Assembly: GCF_020711255.1 (NCBI RefSeq) | Contig: NZ_JAJFAW010000023.1 | Coordinates: forward strand, 1 to 64,000 | DNA from: Hymenobacter plasmatis | GTDB lineage: Bacteria > Bacteroidota > Bacteroidia > Cytophagales > Hymenobacteraceae | Length of the DNA: 64,000 nucleotides | Direction: 5' to 3' | Shown here: piece by piece, positions 27,133 to 35,162 of the stretch | Position numbering within the stretch: position 1 is the first letter of the stretch | Layout: each line of letters starts with the position of its first letter | The notes under the pieces: model-generated | The model's input: only the letters and a program-made list of their open reading frames with translations | What the model was told of the DNA's origin: nothing | Database searches by the model: none | Made by a program: the position numbers and the translations under genes

Positions 27133-29364
27133 ATGCCTTGCTCTTTGCCGCAAAAAGCTTTGTTATTCCTGCTGCTGGTTTGGGCCGGGCAGCTGGCGGT
27201 GGCGCAGCCGGCCCGGCAGCCGGCCGTAACCCTGCAGCAAATGCCGGACGGCGGAATTGAGCTGGAAAAAGGATGGACCTTCCACGCCGGCGACAACCCC
27301 GACTGGGCCCGGCCCGACCTTGACGACAGCCAGTGGCAGCCCCTAAACCCAACCGTGGGCCTGGAGCAGCTGCCGCCCCAGGTGAAGCAAGCCGGCATTG
27401 GCTGGCTCCGGCTGCGGTTTCGGCTGGGCCCCGCGCTGCAGCACCGGGCCTTGGCACTGAGCATTTTCCAGTACGCGGCATCGGAAGTGTACCTTAACGG
27501 CCGGCTGCTGCGCCGCTACGGCACCGTGAGCGCCAACCCTGCCCTTGTGCAGCCCTACTGGCCCGATGGCGAACCCATTGAGCTGCCCGCCAGCAGCGCC
27601 GGGGCCGAGCAGGTGCTGGCGGTGCGCTTTGCGCAGTGGGCGCCCTTCCGGGCATTTAATTCCTTTTTCGTGCCCATGCTGGTGGAAGCGCACCTGACCG
27701 GGCTGCCGCAGCTGGTGCAGAATTTCGAGCAGGAAGCCACCTTCAAAACGTCGGACATGTTGCTTTTCGGCGCTTTCCTGTTGCTGAGCATGCTGCACTT
27801 TGCCTACTACTACTACAACTCGACCCAGAACGCCAACATCTACTTTGCCCTGTACACCCTGCTCACGGCCTGCAGCTTTTGCTTCACCGGGTTTCTGGAC
27901 GAAATCCATCGGCTCAACCTGCGGATTGTGGCTGATATCCTCTCCTACGTGTGCATCCAGACGGGCGGGATGCTGGCCGTGCGCGCCCTCTACTGCCTGT
28001 TTAATGTGCGCATCAGCCTCATCTATTATTCTTTGTGGGTGGCCAACGTGGTGAGCCTACTGCTGCTCACGTTTGGCCCGCAACTGAGCTGGTACCCCAC
28101 GGTGATATTCATGGTGCTGGTCACGGCCGAGCAGCTGCGCCTCACGCTGGGGGCCCTGCGCCGCACCAAGCGCGCGGCCGGCATCATTGCGGCCGGGTAT
28201 GGCGTGGCGCTGAGCTTGCTGCTGGTATTTGCCTACATGGCCCGGTACCACGCCAAGCTGCTGCACGTGGAGTTCCTGTCCATTCCGCTGCACACGCTGC
28301 TCACGTTTCCAGCCTTTCTGAGCCCGGTGCTGGCCATTTCGCTTTTCCTCACCCGCCGCTTTGCCCTCAACGGGCGGCTGCTGGCCATCAAGCTCGACCA
28401 GGTGCGCCGGCTCTCGAGCCAAACCCTGGCCCAGCAGCACGAAAAGCAACAGCTCCTGGCCCAACAAAATGAAACCCTGGAGCGGCTGGTGCAGCAGCGC
28501 ACCGCCGCCCTGCAGCAAACGCTCGACAACCTGCAAAACACACAGCACCAGCTCATTGAGCGCGAGAAAATGGCCAGCCTGGGGGAGCTGACGGCCGGTA
28601 TTGCCCACGAGATTCAGAACCCGCTCAACTTCGTCAATAACTTCGCCGATGTGGCCGTGGAGCTACTCACGGAGCTCAAGGAAGGCCCCCTGCTCACCTT
28701 GCCCGAAGCAGAGAAAAAAACCGCCGACGACCTGGTTGACGAGCTCACCCAGGACCTGGACAAGATTACCTACCACGGCCACCGGGCCGACAGCATTGTG
28801 AAAGGCATGCTGGAGCACAGCCGCGCCAACCCCGGCCAGCGCCAGCCCACCGACCTCAACCGCCTCGCCGACGAATACATGCGCCTCTCCTACCACGGCC
28901 TGCGCGCCAAAGACAAGTCCTTCAACGCCACCCTCACCACCGACTTCGACAACAACCTGAAACCTGTGGAAGTAGTGGCCCAGGACATGGGCCGGGTCTT
29001 GCTCAACTTGTTCAATAACGCCTTCTACGCCGTGCAGCAGCGCCAAAAGCTCGGGCAAGATGGCTACCGGCCCGAGGTCTGCGTGAAAACCCAACAGCTG
29101 CCGCACGGGCAGGTCGCCATCCGGGTGAAGGACAACGGCACGGGCATGACTGACGCCGTGCGGCAGCGTATTTTCCAGCCCTTCTTTACCACCAAGCCCA
29201 CTGGCGAAGGCACGGGCTTGGGCCTCTCGTTGAGCTATGATATTGTGACCAAAGGCCACAACGGCACCATTACGGTGGATTCCAAGCCGGGGGAATACAC
29301 CGAGTTTACGATTTGCCTGCCCGTAAACGGCGAAAATGTTCAGGCATTAACCTATGCTGTATGA
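27133..29364 (+). CDS. 7TM-DISM sensor histidine kinase
   Basis: A 743-aa protein. Signal peptide (about 1-24); an extracellular jelly-roll sensing domain of the DISM type (about 35-200, e.g. GWLRLRFRLG); seven membrane helices (about 210-420); a coiled coil (LAQQHEKQQLLAQQNETLER); then the kinase core with H-box AHEIQNPLNFVNNF, N-box GRVLLNLFNNAFYAV and GEGTGLGLSLSYDI. The ligand is unknown; the family often senses carbohydrates or other small molecules. Its stop overlaps the start of a response regulator by 4 bp, which is probably its cognate partner. Confidence 0.92.
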   Translation: MPCSLPQKALLFLLLVWAGQLAVAQPARQPAVTLQQMPDGGIELEKGWTFHAGDNPDWARPDLDDSQWQPLNPTVGLEQLPPQVKQAGIGWLRLRFRLGPALQHRALALSIFQYAASEVYLNGRLLRRYGTVSANPALVQPYWPDGEPIELPASSAGAEQVLAVRFAQWAPFRAFNSFFVPMLVEAHLTGLPQLVQNFEQEATFKTSDMLLFGAFLLLSMLHFAYYYYNSTQNANIYFALYTLLTACSFCFTGFLDEIHRLNLRIVADILSYVCIQTGGMLAVRALYCLFNVRISLIYYSLWVANVVSLLLLTFGPQLSWYPTVIFMVLVTAEQLRLTLGALRRTKRAAGIIAAGYGVALSLLLVFAYMARYHAKLLHVEFLSIPLHTLLTFPAFLSPVLAISLFLTRRFALNGRLLAIKLDQVRRLSSQTLAQQHEKQQLLAQQNETLERLVQQRTAALQQTLDNLQNTQHQLIEREKMASLGELTAGIAHEIQNPLNFVNNFADVAVELLTELKEGPLLTLPEAEKKTADDLVDELTQDLDKITYHGHRADSIVKGMLEHSRANPGQRQPTDLNRLADEYMRLSYHGLRAKDKSFNATLTTDFDNNLKPVEVVAQDMGRVLLNLFNNAFYAVQQRQKLGQDGYRPEVCVKTQQLPHGQVAIRVKDNGTGMTDAVRQRIFQPFFTTKPTGEGTGLGLSLSYDIVTKGHNGTITVDSKPGEYTEFTICLPVNGENVQALTYAV

Positions 29365-29750
29365 TGAAGATTCTGGTTGTCGACGACGAATTGGATGTCA
29401 AGCTGCTGTTTGAGCAGCGGTTCCGGCGCGAAATCCGCGACGGGTTGCTTTCGTTTGCCTTCGCTTTTTCGGGCGAAGAGGCGCTCAATTACCTCTCGCA
29501 GGAGCAGCATTACTCGGAAGTGGTGCTCATCTTGTCTGACATTAACATGCCCGGCATGAGCGGTTTGGAGCTGCTCCGCAACATCAAGGTGGAACACCCC
29601 ATTCCGCCCCCCACCGTGATGATAATCACGGCCTACGGCGATTCCGAAAGCTACTCTAAAGCCATGCAGCTCGGCGCCAGCGACTTCCTGGTGAAGCCCA
29701 TCGACTTCACGCTGCTCAAGCAAAAGCTCATGCCGCTCAGCAATTCCTAA
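29361..29750 (+). CDS. Single-domain response regulator
   Basis: A receiver domain only (129 aa): acidic pocket VVDDE, phospho-acceptor Asp in LSDINMPGMSG (about 55), signalling Thr in IITAYGD and Lys in LVKPIDF. There is no output domain, so it must act through protein contacts or a phosphorelay. The ATGA overlap with the 7TM-DISM kinase stop indicates coupled translation. It is the only response regulator in the window despite seven kinases. Confidence 0.93.
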   Translation: MMKILVVDDELDVKLLFEQRFRREIRDGLLSFAFAFSGEEALNYLSQEQHYSEVVLILSDINMPGMSGLELLRNIKVEHPIPPPTVMIITAYGDSESYSKAMQLGASDFLVKPIDFTLLKQKLMPLSNS

Positions 29751-29886
29751 GCGCCGCGCCCTGAAAATACGCGTTACGATGCGCAGCCCAGAATTAGCCT
29801 TGGCATACGGATTTCGTCAGCCCCCGCAGTTTGGGAACCAACTTTGCGGCTCCCGCTTTTACTTTACCAAAGGCTGATTTTATTCC

Positions 29887-30561
29887 ATGCCCTCCGCCAT
29901 GCTCAAAAACCTGTTCCTTTTTGCTGCTTTGCTCTTCAGCACGTCGGCTGGCCCGGCTACCTCCAGCTTCAAAATCGCGAAGCTGCACTATGGCGGCGGC
30001 GGCGACTGGTACGCCAACAAAACCTCGCTGCCGAACCTGATTCAGTTCTGTAACCAGACCCTGAAAACCAACATCGCGCCCGAAGAAGCCACCGTGGAGC
30101 TGGACGCGCCCGAGCTGCTCACCTACCCCTTCGTGCACATGACCGGGCACGGCAACGTCACCTTCACCGCCGCCGAGGCCAAGAACCTGCGCCGCTACCT
30201 CACCGGAGGCGGCTTTCTGCACATCGACGACAATTACGGGCTGGACAAATTCATCCGTCCCGAGATGAAAAAGGTATTTCCGGAGCTGGAATTTGTGGAG
30301 CTGCCGTACTCACACCCCATTTACCACCAGAAGTTTGCCTTCCCCCGCGGCCTGCCCAAAGTGCACGAGCACGACGGCAAGCGGGCCCAGGGCTTCGGCT
30401 TGATTTACAAAGGCCGGCTGGTGTGCTTCTACAGCTACGAATGCGACCTGGGCAACGGCTGGGAAGACGTGGGCACCTACCCCGAAGACTCCCCCGCCAT
30501 TCACGACGCGGCCCTGCGCATGGGCGCCAACCTGGTGGCGTATGCCCTCACCCAGGACTAG
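29887..30561 (+). CDS. DUF4159 family exported protein
   Basis: A 224-aa protein with signal peptide (LFLFAALLFSTSAGP) and the DUF4159 fold: KLHYGGGGDWYANKT, YPFVHMTGHGN, LRRYLTGGGFLHIDDNYG and an RPEMKKVFPE segment. Homologues occur across Bacteroidota, sometimes near MoxR/VWA loci; the function is not established. The fold is glutamine-amidotransferase-like but without an obvious catalytic triad. It ends 6 bp from the convergent next gene. Confidence 0.85.
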   Translation: MPSAMLKNLFLFAALLFSTSAGPATSSFKIAKLHYGGGGDWYANKTSLPNLIQFCNQTLKTNIAPEEATVELDAPELLTYPFVHMTGHGNVTFTAAEAKNLRRYLTGGGFLHIDDNYGLDKFIRPEMKKVFPELEFVELPYSHPIYHQKFAFPRGLPKVHEHDGKRAQGFGLIYKGRLVCFYSYECDLGNGWEDVGTYPEDSPAIHDAALRMGANLVAYALTQD

Positions 30562-30567
30562 CCCGCG

Positions 30568-31122
30568 CTAGTACTTGCGCTGAAAGATTTCGCTGAGCAC
30601 AAAAGCCGTGCGCACCCCATCGGGCTGCCGCAGCATTTGGCGCACGGTTTCATTGAGAGGCTGCTCGGGCAGCACGACCACAGTGGGCCGGCTGGCCTCC
30701 ATTGGGGCTTGGGCCGAAGCCCGGGGCAGCGAGGAAGACCGGCGGGCAACCGGAGCGGGCGCATTGCGCAGGCGGGCCATAGCGGGCGCTTCCAACGACG
30801 CCGGCCGAATCTCGGTCCGCTCCTGCGACCGGGTGGGCCGCGCCAGTTCGCGCGGCATCAGGCGCCCGCCGGGCGTGCGGAGCACGGTGGGCTGGGGTGT
30901 AGCCGGCGTGGGCTGGCTACCTGGCTCAGCAGCGTTGCGCGCCTGCATCTGCCGCAGCATCTCCTGGAACGTGGCCGTGGGCAGCTCGGGCACGGCCCCA
31001 CCGGGGCGAGTGGGCCGTTCGCGACTTTCCCGGGCGCTGGTCTCCTGCGCTTTCATTATCAGCCGGAACACAAAGGCTCCGAGGGCAAAAAGTATCCAGA
31101 GCAGCGTGACTACCTTATCCAT
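30568..31122 (-). CDS. Conserved membrane-anchored protein of unknown function
   Basis: A 184-aa protein. One N-terminal transmembrane helix (VTLLWILFALGAFVFRLIM), then a long disordered Pro/Arg/Ala-rich region, and a compact ordered C-terminus (LNETVRQMLRQPDGVRTAFV..IFQRKY). The C-terminal motif looks conserved in Bacteroidota from memory. No function can be assigned. It overlaps nothing and is read leftwards with the acyltransferase upstream (38-bp gap). Confidence 0.65.
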   Translation of the reverse strand: MDKVVTLLWILFALGAFVFRLIMKAQETSARESRERPTRPGGAVPELPTATFQEMLRQMQARNAAEPGSQPTPATPQPTVLRTPGGRLMPRELARPTRSQERTEIRPASLEAPAMARLRNAPAPVARRSSSLPRASAQAPMEASRPTVVVLPEQPLNETVRQMLRQPDGVRTAFVLSEIFQRKY

Positions 31123-31160
31123 GGCCGGAAGGTAAGCGACGGCGCCAAATCAGGCAGGGG

Positions 31161-31733
31161 CTACCGCACGCCCTTCTCCGGAAAACGGCCGGTTTTGGTG
31201 CGGTAAAACGCCTTGATTTTTTCTTCATCGGCCTCGTAGTCGCCCGTTGGGTAAACGGCTTCGCCAATGCCGGCCTCTTTTTTCCCATAATCGAGGTAGC
31301 CCAACCGAATGGGAACGTGGGCGCCCAGCGCTGCAAAATAGTAGCCCTTGCGCCAGCGCGGCTGGTAGCTGCGGGTGCCTTCCGGCGTGATGAGGATGAC
31401 CAGTTCGTCGTGCTCATCAAACAGCTTTACCATGCTATCTACGAGGCTATTATTCTTGCTGCGGTCTACGGGCAGGGCGCCCACGGCCCGAACCATCCCC
31501 CCCAGCAGCCAGTGTTCGGTCCACTCCTTTTTCACGGTAAAGCGCACTTCCACGTCCATGAGGTAAAACGCCGCCCGCGCCAGAATGAGGTCCCAGTTGC
31601 TGGTGTGCGGGGCCGCAATCATCATGCTTTTCTTGATTTCCGGGTTGGCAATTTGGCCCAATTTCCAGCCCGAAACCCAAAACACGAATTTGGCGGCGTA
31701 ATACCAGAATGTAGAGCTTTTGCGGGCGGGCAT
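31161..31733 (-). CDS. 1-acylglycerol-3-phosphate acyltransferase-like protein
   Basis: A lysophospholipid acyltransferase-family enzyme (190 aa from ATG 31733). It has the catalytic HX4D motif as HTSNWD (about 43) and the acceptor-binding block TPEGTRS (about 120). It is shorter than PlsC, of the compact type frequent in Bacteroidota. It should add acyl chains to a lysophospholipid or related lipid at the inner membrane; the exact substrate is unknown. It heads toward the TM protein at 30568 and follows the patatin gene, which also acts on lipids. Confidence 0.85.
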   Translation of the reverse strand: MPARKSSTFWYYAAKFVFWVSGWKLGQIANPEIKKSMMIAAPHTSNWDLILARAAFYLMDVEVRFTVKKEWTEHWLLGGMVRAVGALPVDRSKNNSLVDSMVKLFDEHDELVILITPEGTRSYQPRWRKGYYFAALGAHVPIRLGYLDYGKKEAGIGEAVYPTGDYEADEEKIKAFYRTKTGRFPEKGVR

Positions 31734-31841
31734 TGGGATACGGTGGAGGTGAATGAGGGAATCAGCGGCCGGAGCAGTGGCGGCATTACGCACTACTGAG
31801 CTACAAATATGGCTTATTGGCCACCAAGCGTGGCGCTAACC

Positions 31842-32606
31842 TTACAGCAGCGCCTGCAGGGCCTCGGCTTGGTTCAGCGTGTAGCGGTACCCTATTTCGA
31901 AAAGCTCCGGCCCGCGCTTGTAGCTCAAGGGCCGAAAATGCCGGAGTTCAGGCGGCTCTAAAAGCAAATCGCACAGTCCTTTGCGCGAGGCCGTGTTGGC
32001 ATTGATGGCCAGGTGCAGGGTGCGCTCCACTAGCCGGCGAAAGTTCGGAATGTGAGCTTCAGTGTTGATGGGGTTGCAGTGTACACCCACCACGCGCAGG
32101 TCGTCTTTTCCCAGCAACGGCTCAACTGGAAGGTTGTTAAGCAGGCCGCCATCCACCAATTGCCGCCCCTGATACTCCACCGGCCGGTACACAATCGGCA
32201 CCGCCGACGAAGCCAGCAGTGGCGGCAACAGCGGCCCTGTATTAAAGTAAACCGACTCACCGGCCATGAGGTCGGTGGCCACCAGCGTAAGGGGCCGGCT
32301 CAGGTCCTCAAAATTGACGGTGGCGCCCAATTTCCGTGCTATCAGCTGCGACACCGCATCGAGATGCAGCAGCCCATACCGGCTAAAGGCCGGCCGTGTC
32401 AGGCGAAAGACATTGGTGGCCAGCAGCAGCCGCAGTATCTCCCGGGGCGCAAAACCAGCCGCATAAAACACACTGGCAATGGCCCCCGAGCTCACTCCGG
32501 CCAGCTGTGCCACGGGCAGTTGCAGCTCATCGAGGGCTGCCAGCACACCCAAATGCGCAATCCCACGCGCCCCGCCCCCCGAGAAAGCCAAACCCAACTG
32601 GGCCAT
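31842..32606 (-). CDS. Patatin-like phospholipase
   Basis: A 254-aa patatin-domain lipase. The oxyanion hole is FSGGGARGIAHLG (about 8-20), the nucleophile elbow GVSSGAI (G-x-S-x-G, Ser about 41) and the catalytic dyad Asp in DGGLLNN (about 152). Cytoplasmic, with no signal. It probably hydrolyses acyl esters of phospholipids. It belongs to a leftward run accA-MBL-patatin-acyltransferase, three of which touch lipid metabolism. Confidence 0.9.
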   Translation of the reverse strand: MAQLGLAFSGGGARGIAHLGVLAALDELQLPVAQLAGVSSGAIASVFYAAGFAPREILRLLLATNVFRLTRPAFSRYGLLHLDAVSQLIARKLGATVNFEDLSRPLTLVATDLMAGESVYFNTGPLLPPLLASSAVPIVYRPVEYQGRQLVDGGLLNNLPVEPLLGKDDLRVVGVHCNPINTEAHIPNFRRLVERTLHLAINANTASRKGLCDLLLEPPELRHFRPLSYKRGPELFEIGYRYTLNQAEALQALL

Positions 32607-32716
32607 TGTGATGTTTATGTTTGATTAATAAGCGCTTGGCGGCCGCGCCGCCACCGGGCTGGCACTGCCGCTGCTGCGCGTTACGCAAAACCAGCCGCAA
32701 ACAACTAATTATGGCC

Positions 32717-33565
32717 TTATAAATCGGCCAGCCGCAGGGTATCGCCCAGGCGCAGGCCTTTTTCGGTGAGCTGCACGGTGCAGGCTTCGTTAGTGGGGTC
32801 GTGCTCGAGCAGCAACACCCAGTTTTCTTCGGCAGCGCGGCGCAGCACGGCTTCCTTCTCGGTCATCGTGATGAGCGGGCGCACATCGTAGCTCATCACA
32901 TAGGGCAGCGGCACGTGGCCCGCGCTGGGCAGCAAATCGGCCATGAAAGCCAGCGTGCGGCCTTTATACTCCATCACCGGCACCATCATTTTCTCGGTGT
33001 GCCCGTCGGCCATGATGATTTCGCGGAACTGCGGCAGCGTGTGGGGCGCGCCCCCTTTCAGGTCCACAAATTTCAAGTGCCCGCTTTCCTGAATCGGCAG
33101 AATATTCTCCTTCAGGAAGCTGGCCTTCTCGCGAGGATTAGGCGTCACGGCCCAATCCCAGTGCGCCTCATTGCTCCAATATGTAGCATGAGGGAATGCC
33201 AGCTGCAGGGCGCCATCGGGCCGGCGCTGCACCGAACCGCCGCAGTGGTCGAAGTGCAGGTGCGTCAGGAAAACGTCGGTAATATCAGTGCTGGTGTAGC
33301 CCAACTTGCGCAACGATTTCTCCAGCGTATCGTCGCCGTGCAGGTAGAAGTGGCCGCGAAACTTCTCATCCTGCTTCTCCCCGATACCGTTATCAATCAG
33401 CAGCAGCCGGCTGCCATCCTCAATGAGCAGGCAGCGCATGGCCCAGGTGCACATGTTGTTGGCATCGGGCGGGTTGAGCTTCTGCCACATGCTCTTGGGT
33501 ACCACGCCAAACATGGCGCCGCCGTCGAGTTTGAATAAGCCGGTGTCGATGGTATGGATGGTCAT
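32717..33565 (-). CDS. MBL-fold metallo-hydrolase
   Basis: A metallo-beta-lactamase-fold enzyme (282 aa) with the metal motif THLHFDHCG (HxHxDH, about 108-116), an upstream LLIDNGIG strand and later metal ligands (MADGHTE and LLEHDP). The layout is similar to lactonase or quinoprotein-type MBL hydrolases; the substrate cannot be told. A hyphenated inverted repeat (33569-33656) separates its start from the accA stop. Confidence 0.85.
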   Translation of the reverse strand: MTIHTIDTGLFKLDGGAMFGVVPKSMWQKLNPPDANNMCTWAMRCLLIEDGSRLLLIDNGIGEKQDEKFRGHFYLHGDDTLEKSLRKLGYTSTDITDVFLTHLHFDHCGGSVQRRPDGALQLAFPHATYWSNEAHWDWAVTPNPREKASFLKENILPIQESGHLKFVDLKGGAPHTLPQFREIIMADGHTEKMMVPVMEYKGRTLAFMADLLPSAGHVPLPYVMSYDVRPLITMTEKEAVLRRAAEENWVLLLEHDPTNEACTVQLTEKGLRLGDTLRLADL

Positions 33566-33568
33566 AGG

Positions 33569-33656
33569 TCAGTGAACAATTATCAGTGAGCAGTGTGCAG
33601 TTGCCAGGAGTTTACCGAACGACACTGTTCATTGCTCACTGATAACTGCTTACTGA
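33569..33656. repeat. Intergenic inverted repeat with 34-nt arms
   Basis: Arms 33569-33602 and 33623-33656 are inverted copies with a few transitions, built from permuted CAGTGA/GCA/TTATCA units, with a 20-nt centre. The element lies between the accA stop and the MBL start and may form a large hairpin in the transcript. Confidence 0.65.
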
Positions 33657-33658
33657 TT

Positions 33659-34606
33659 TTACTCCACCACTACGCCCATCGCCGAGAACTTATCAATGCG
33701 CTGGCTAATACGGTCTTCTGCCGGAATAGCGCCCAATTCCTTCATGGTCTTGAGCAGCGTGTTTTTCAGGATTTCAATCATCTGCTCGGGCGCCGTATGG
33801 GCCCCGCCTAGCGGCTCCTTCACAATGCCATCGACCAAGCCCGCCTTGTGCATGTCGATGGCCGTGAGCTTGAGCGCCTCGGCGGCCTGCTCCTTATAAT
33901 CCCAGGTGCGCCACAGAATGCTGCTGCAGGATTCAGGCGAAATAACTGAATACCAAGTGTTTTCCAGCATCAACACCCGGTCGCCGATGGCGATACCCAA
34001 AGCGCCGCCCGAGGCTCCTTCGCCAATGATGATGCAGATAACCGGCACCTTGAGCATGAACATCTCCTTGAGATTGCGGGCAATAGCTTCGCCCTGCCCG
34101 CGCTCCTCCGCTTCCAGGCCCGGAAACGCCCCCATGGTGTCAATCAAGGTCACGATGGGCACGTTGAATTTCTCAGCCAGCTTCATCAGGCGCAAGGCTT
34201 TGCGGTAGCCCTCGGGGTTGGCCATGCCGAAGTTGCGAAACTGCCGCTCCTTGGTATTGTGCCCCTTCTGCTGGCCGATAAACATCACGGAATGGCCATC
34301 CAGCTCGCCCAAGCCACCTACCATGGCCTTATCGTCGCCAACGGTTCGGTCGCCGTGCAGCTCCACAAACTTGTCGACCATCCCGCCAATGTAGTCCAGC
34401 ATTTGCGGGCGGTCGGGGTGGCGCGAAAGCTGCACACGCTGCCAGCGGGTGAGGTTGGCGTAGGTTTCCTTTTTGAGGGCCTTGATTTTGGCTTGCAGCG
34501 CCACCACGGCTTCGCTCACGTCGACGTCGCTCTCGTCGGCCAGCTTTTGCATTTCGAGAAGCTTGCCTTCGAGGGCAGCAATGGGTTGTTCAAAATCGAG
34601 GAGCAT
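33659..34606 (-). CDS. accA: Acetyl-CoA carboxylase carboxyltransferase subunit alpha
   Basis: AccA (315 aa) forms the carboxyltransferase with AccD and makes malonyl-CoA for fatty-acid synthesis. It begins MLLDFEQPIAALEGKL. The region RHPDRPQMLDYI and the carboxyltransferase core TLIDTMGAFPGLEAEERGQG and GEGASGGALGIAIGD are intact. The ATG at 34606 gives the family length; the longer frame to 34789 covers the promoter (TAnnTTTG at 34728-34735 on this strand). Confidence 0.97.
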   Translation of the reverse strand: MLLDFEQPIAALEGKLLEMQKLADESDVDVSEAVVALQAKIKALKKETYANLTRWQRVQLSRHPDRPQMLDYIGGMVDKFVELHGDRTVGDDKAMVGGLGELDGHSVMFIGQQKGHNTKERQFRNFGMANPEGYRKALRLMKLAEKFNVPIVTLIDTMGAFPGLEAEERGQGEAIARNLKEMFMLKVPVICIIIGEGASGGALGIAIGDRVLMLENTWYSVISPESCSSILWRTWDYKEQAAEALKLTAIDMHKAGLVDGIVKEPLGGAHTAPEQMIEILKNTLLKTMKELGAIPAEDRISQRIDKFSAMGVVVE

Positions 34607-34727
34607 GGACTTAGGAATATTTCGAATGGAAAGACAGAAAGAATGACTGGTGAATGCGGGTTGCGGGCTGGCCGGGGCACAAACCTGCAACCTCACTGTT
34701 AACAAATGCCGTTCACCGGGCGAATGG

Positions 34728-34735
34728 CAAAGGTA
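34728..34735 (-). promoter_or_regulatory. -7 promoter element for accA
   Basis: Minus-strand TACCTTTG, with TTG at 34754-34756 as a -33 candidate (18-bp spacing). It predicts a 5' leader of about 115 nt. Confidence 0.65.
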
Positions 34736-34836
34736 AAACATCCGCCGCAGCGGCAACCCACAAAAATTAATGAGCCTGAAAAACAACATACAACCTTCCC
34801 CGCCCCCCCGTTTTTAGAAAAACTTTAACCCTGGGC

Positions 34837-34868
34837 TTGCAGGCCGTTGTTTTTATCCCCTACCTTTG
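34837..34868 (+). promoter_or_regulatory. Promoter of tRNA-Asp
   Basis: TTG at 34837-34839 and TACCTTTG at 34861-34868, 21 bp apart, the best Bacteroidota-type promoter in the window; 44 bp before the mature tRNA. Confidence 0.75.
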
Positions 34869-34911
34869 CATCACCAAAACGGAAAACAGTCGCGTTTTTC
34901 GTCCGGCAAAC

Positions 34912-34985
34912 GGTTTGGTAGTTCAGTTGGTTAGAATGCCGCCCTGTCACGGCGGAGGTCGCGGGTTCGAGTCCCGTCCAGACCG
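34912..34985 (+). tRNA. tRNA-Asp (anticodon GTC)
   Basis: A 74-nt cloverleaf. The acceptor GGTTTGG pairs with CCAGACC (one G-U) and the discriminator is G. D-arm with AGTTGGTTAGA. Anticodon stem CCGCC/GGCGG with loop CTGTCAC, anticodon GTC. T-arm GCGGG TTCGAGT CCCGT. CCA is not encoded. The tyrosine recombinase at 35163 suggests its 3' end is the attachment site of the island that follows. Confidence 0.97.
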
Positions 34986-35004
34986 CTACCGTTTGCATAC
35001 GGAG

Positions 35005-35055
35005 ACCCCTAAAAGTCGCATATCTGTTCTCAGAAGCGGTTTTTAGGGTTTTTTG
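35005..35055 (+). terminator. Terminator after tRNA-Asp
   Basis: ACCCCTAAAA pairs with TTTTAGGGTT across about 26 nt, followed by a T run. Confidence 0.6.
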
Positions 35056-35162
35056 TTTTTGGACGGTTTCGGAAATAAAGTCCGGTTTAGGAGCATATGC
35101 GCCCCCACTGCCGCCCCCAGCGGCGGCCCCAAAAGCATCTCTCCCACTAAACCCTTTTTCCG

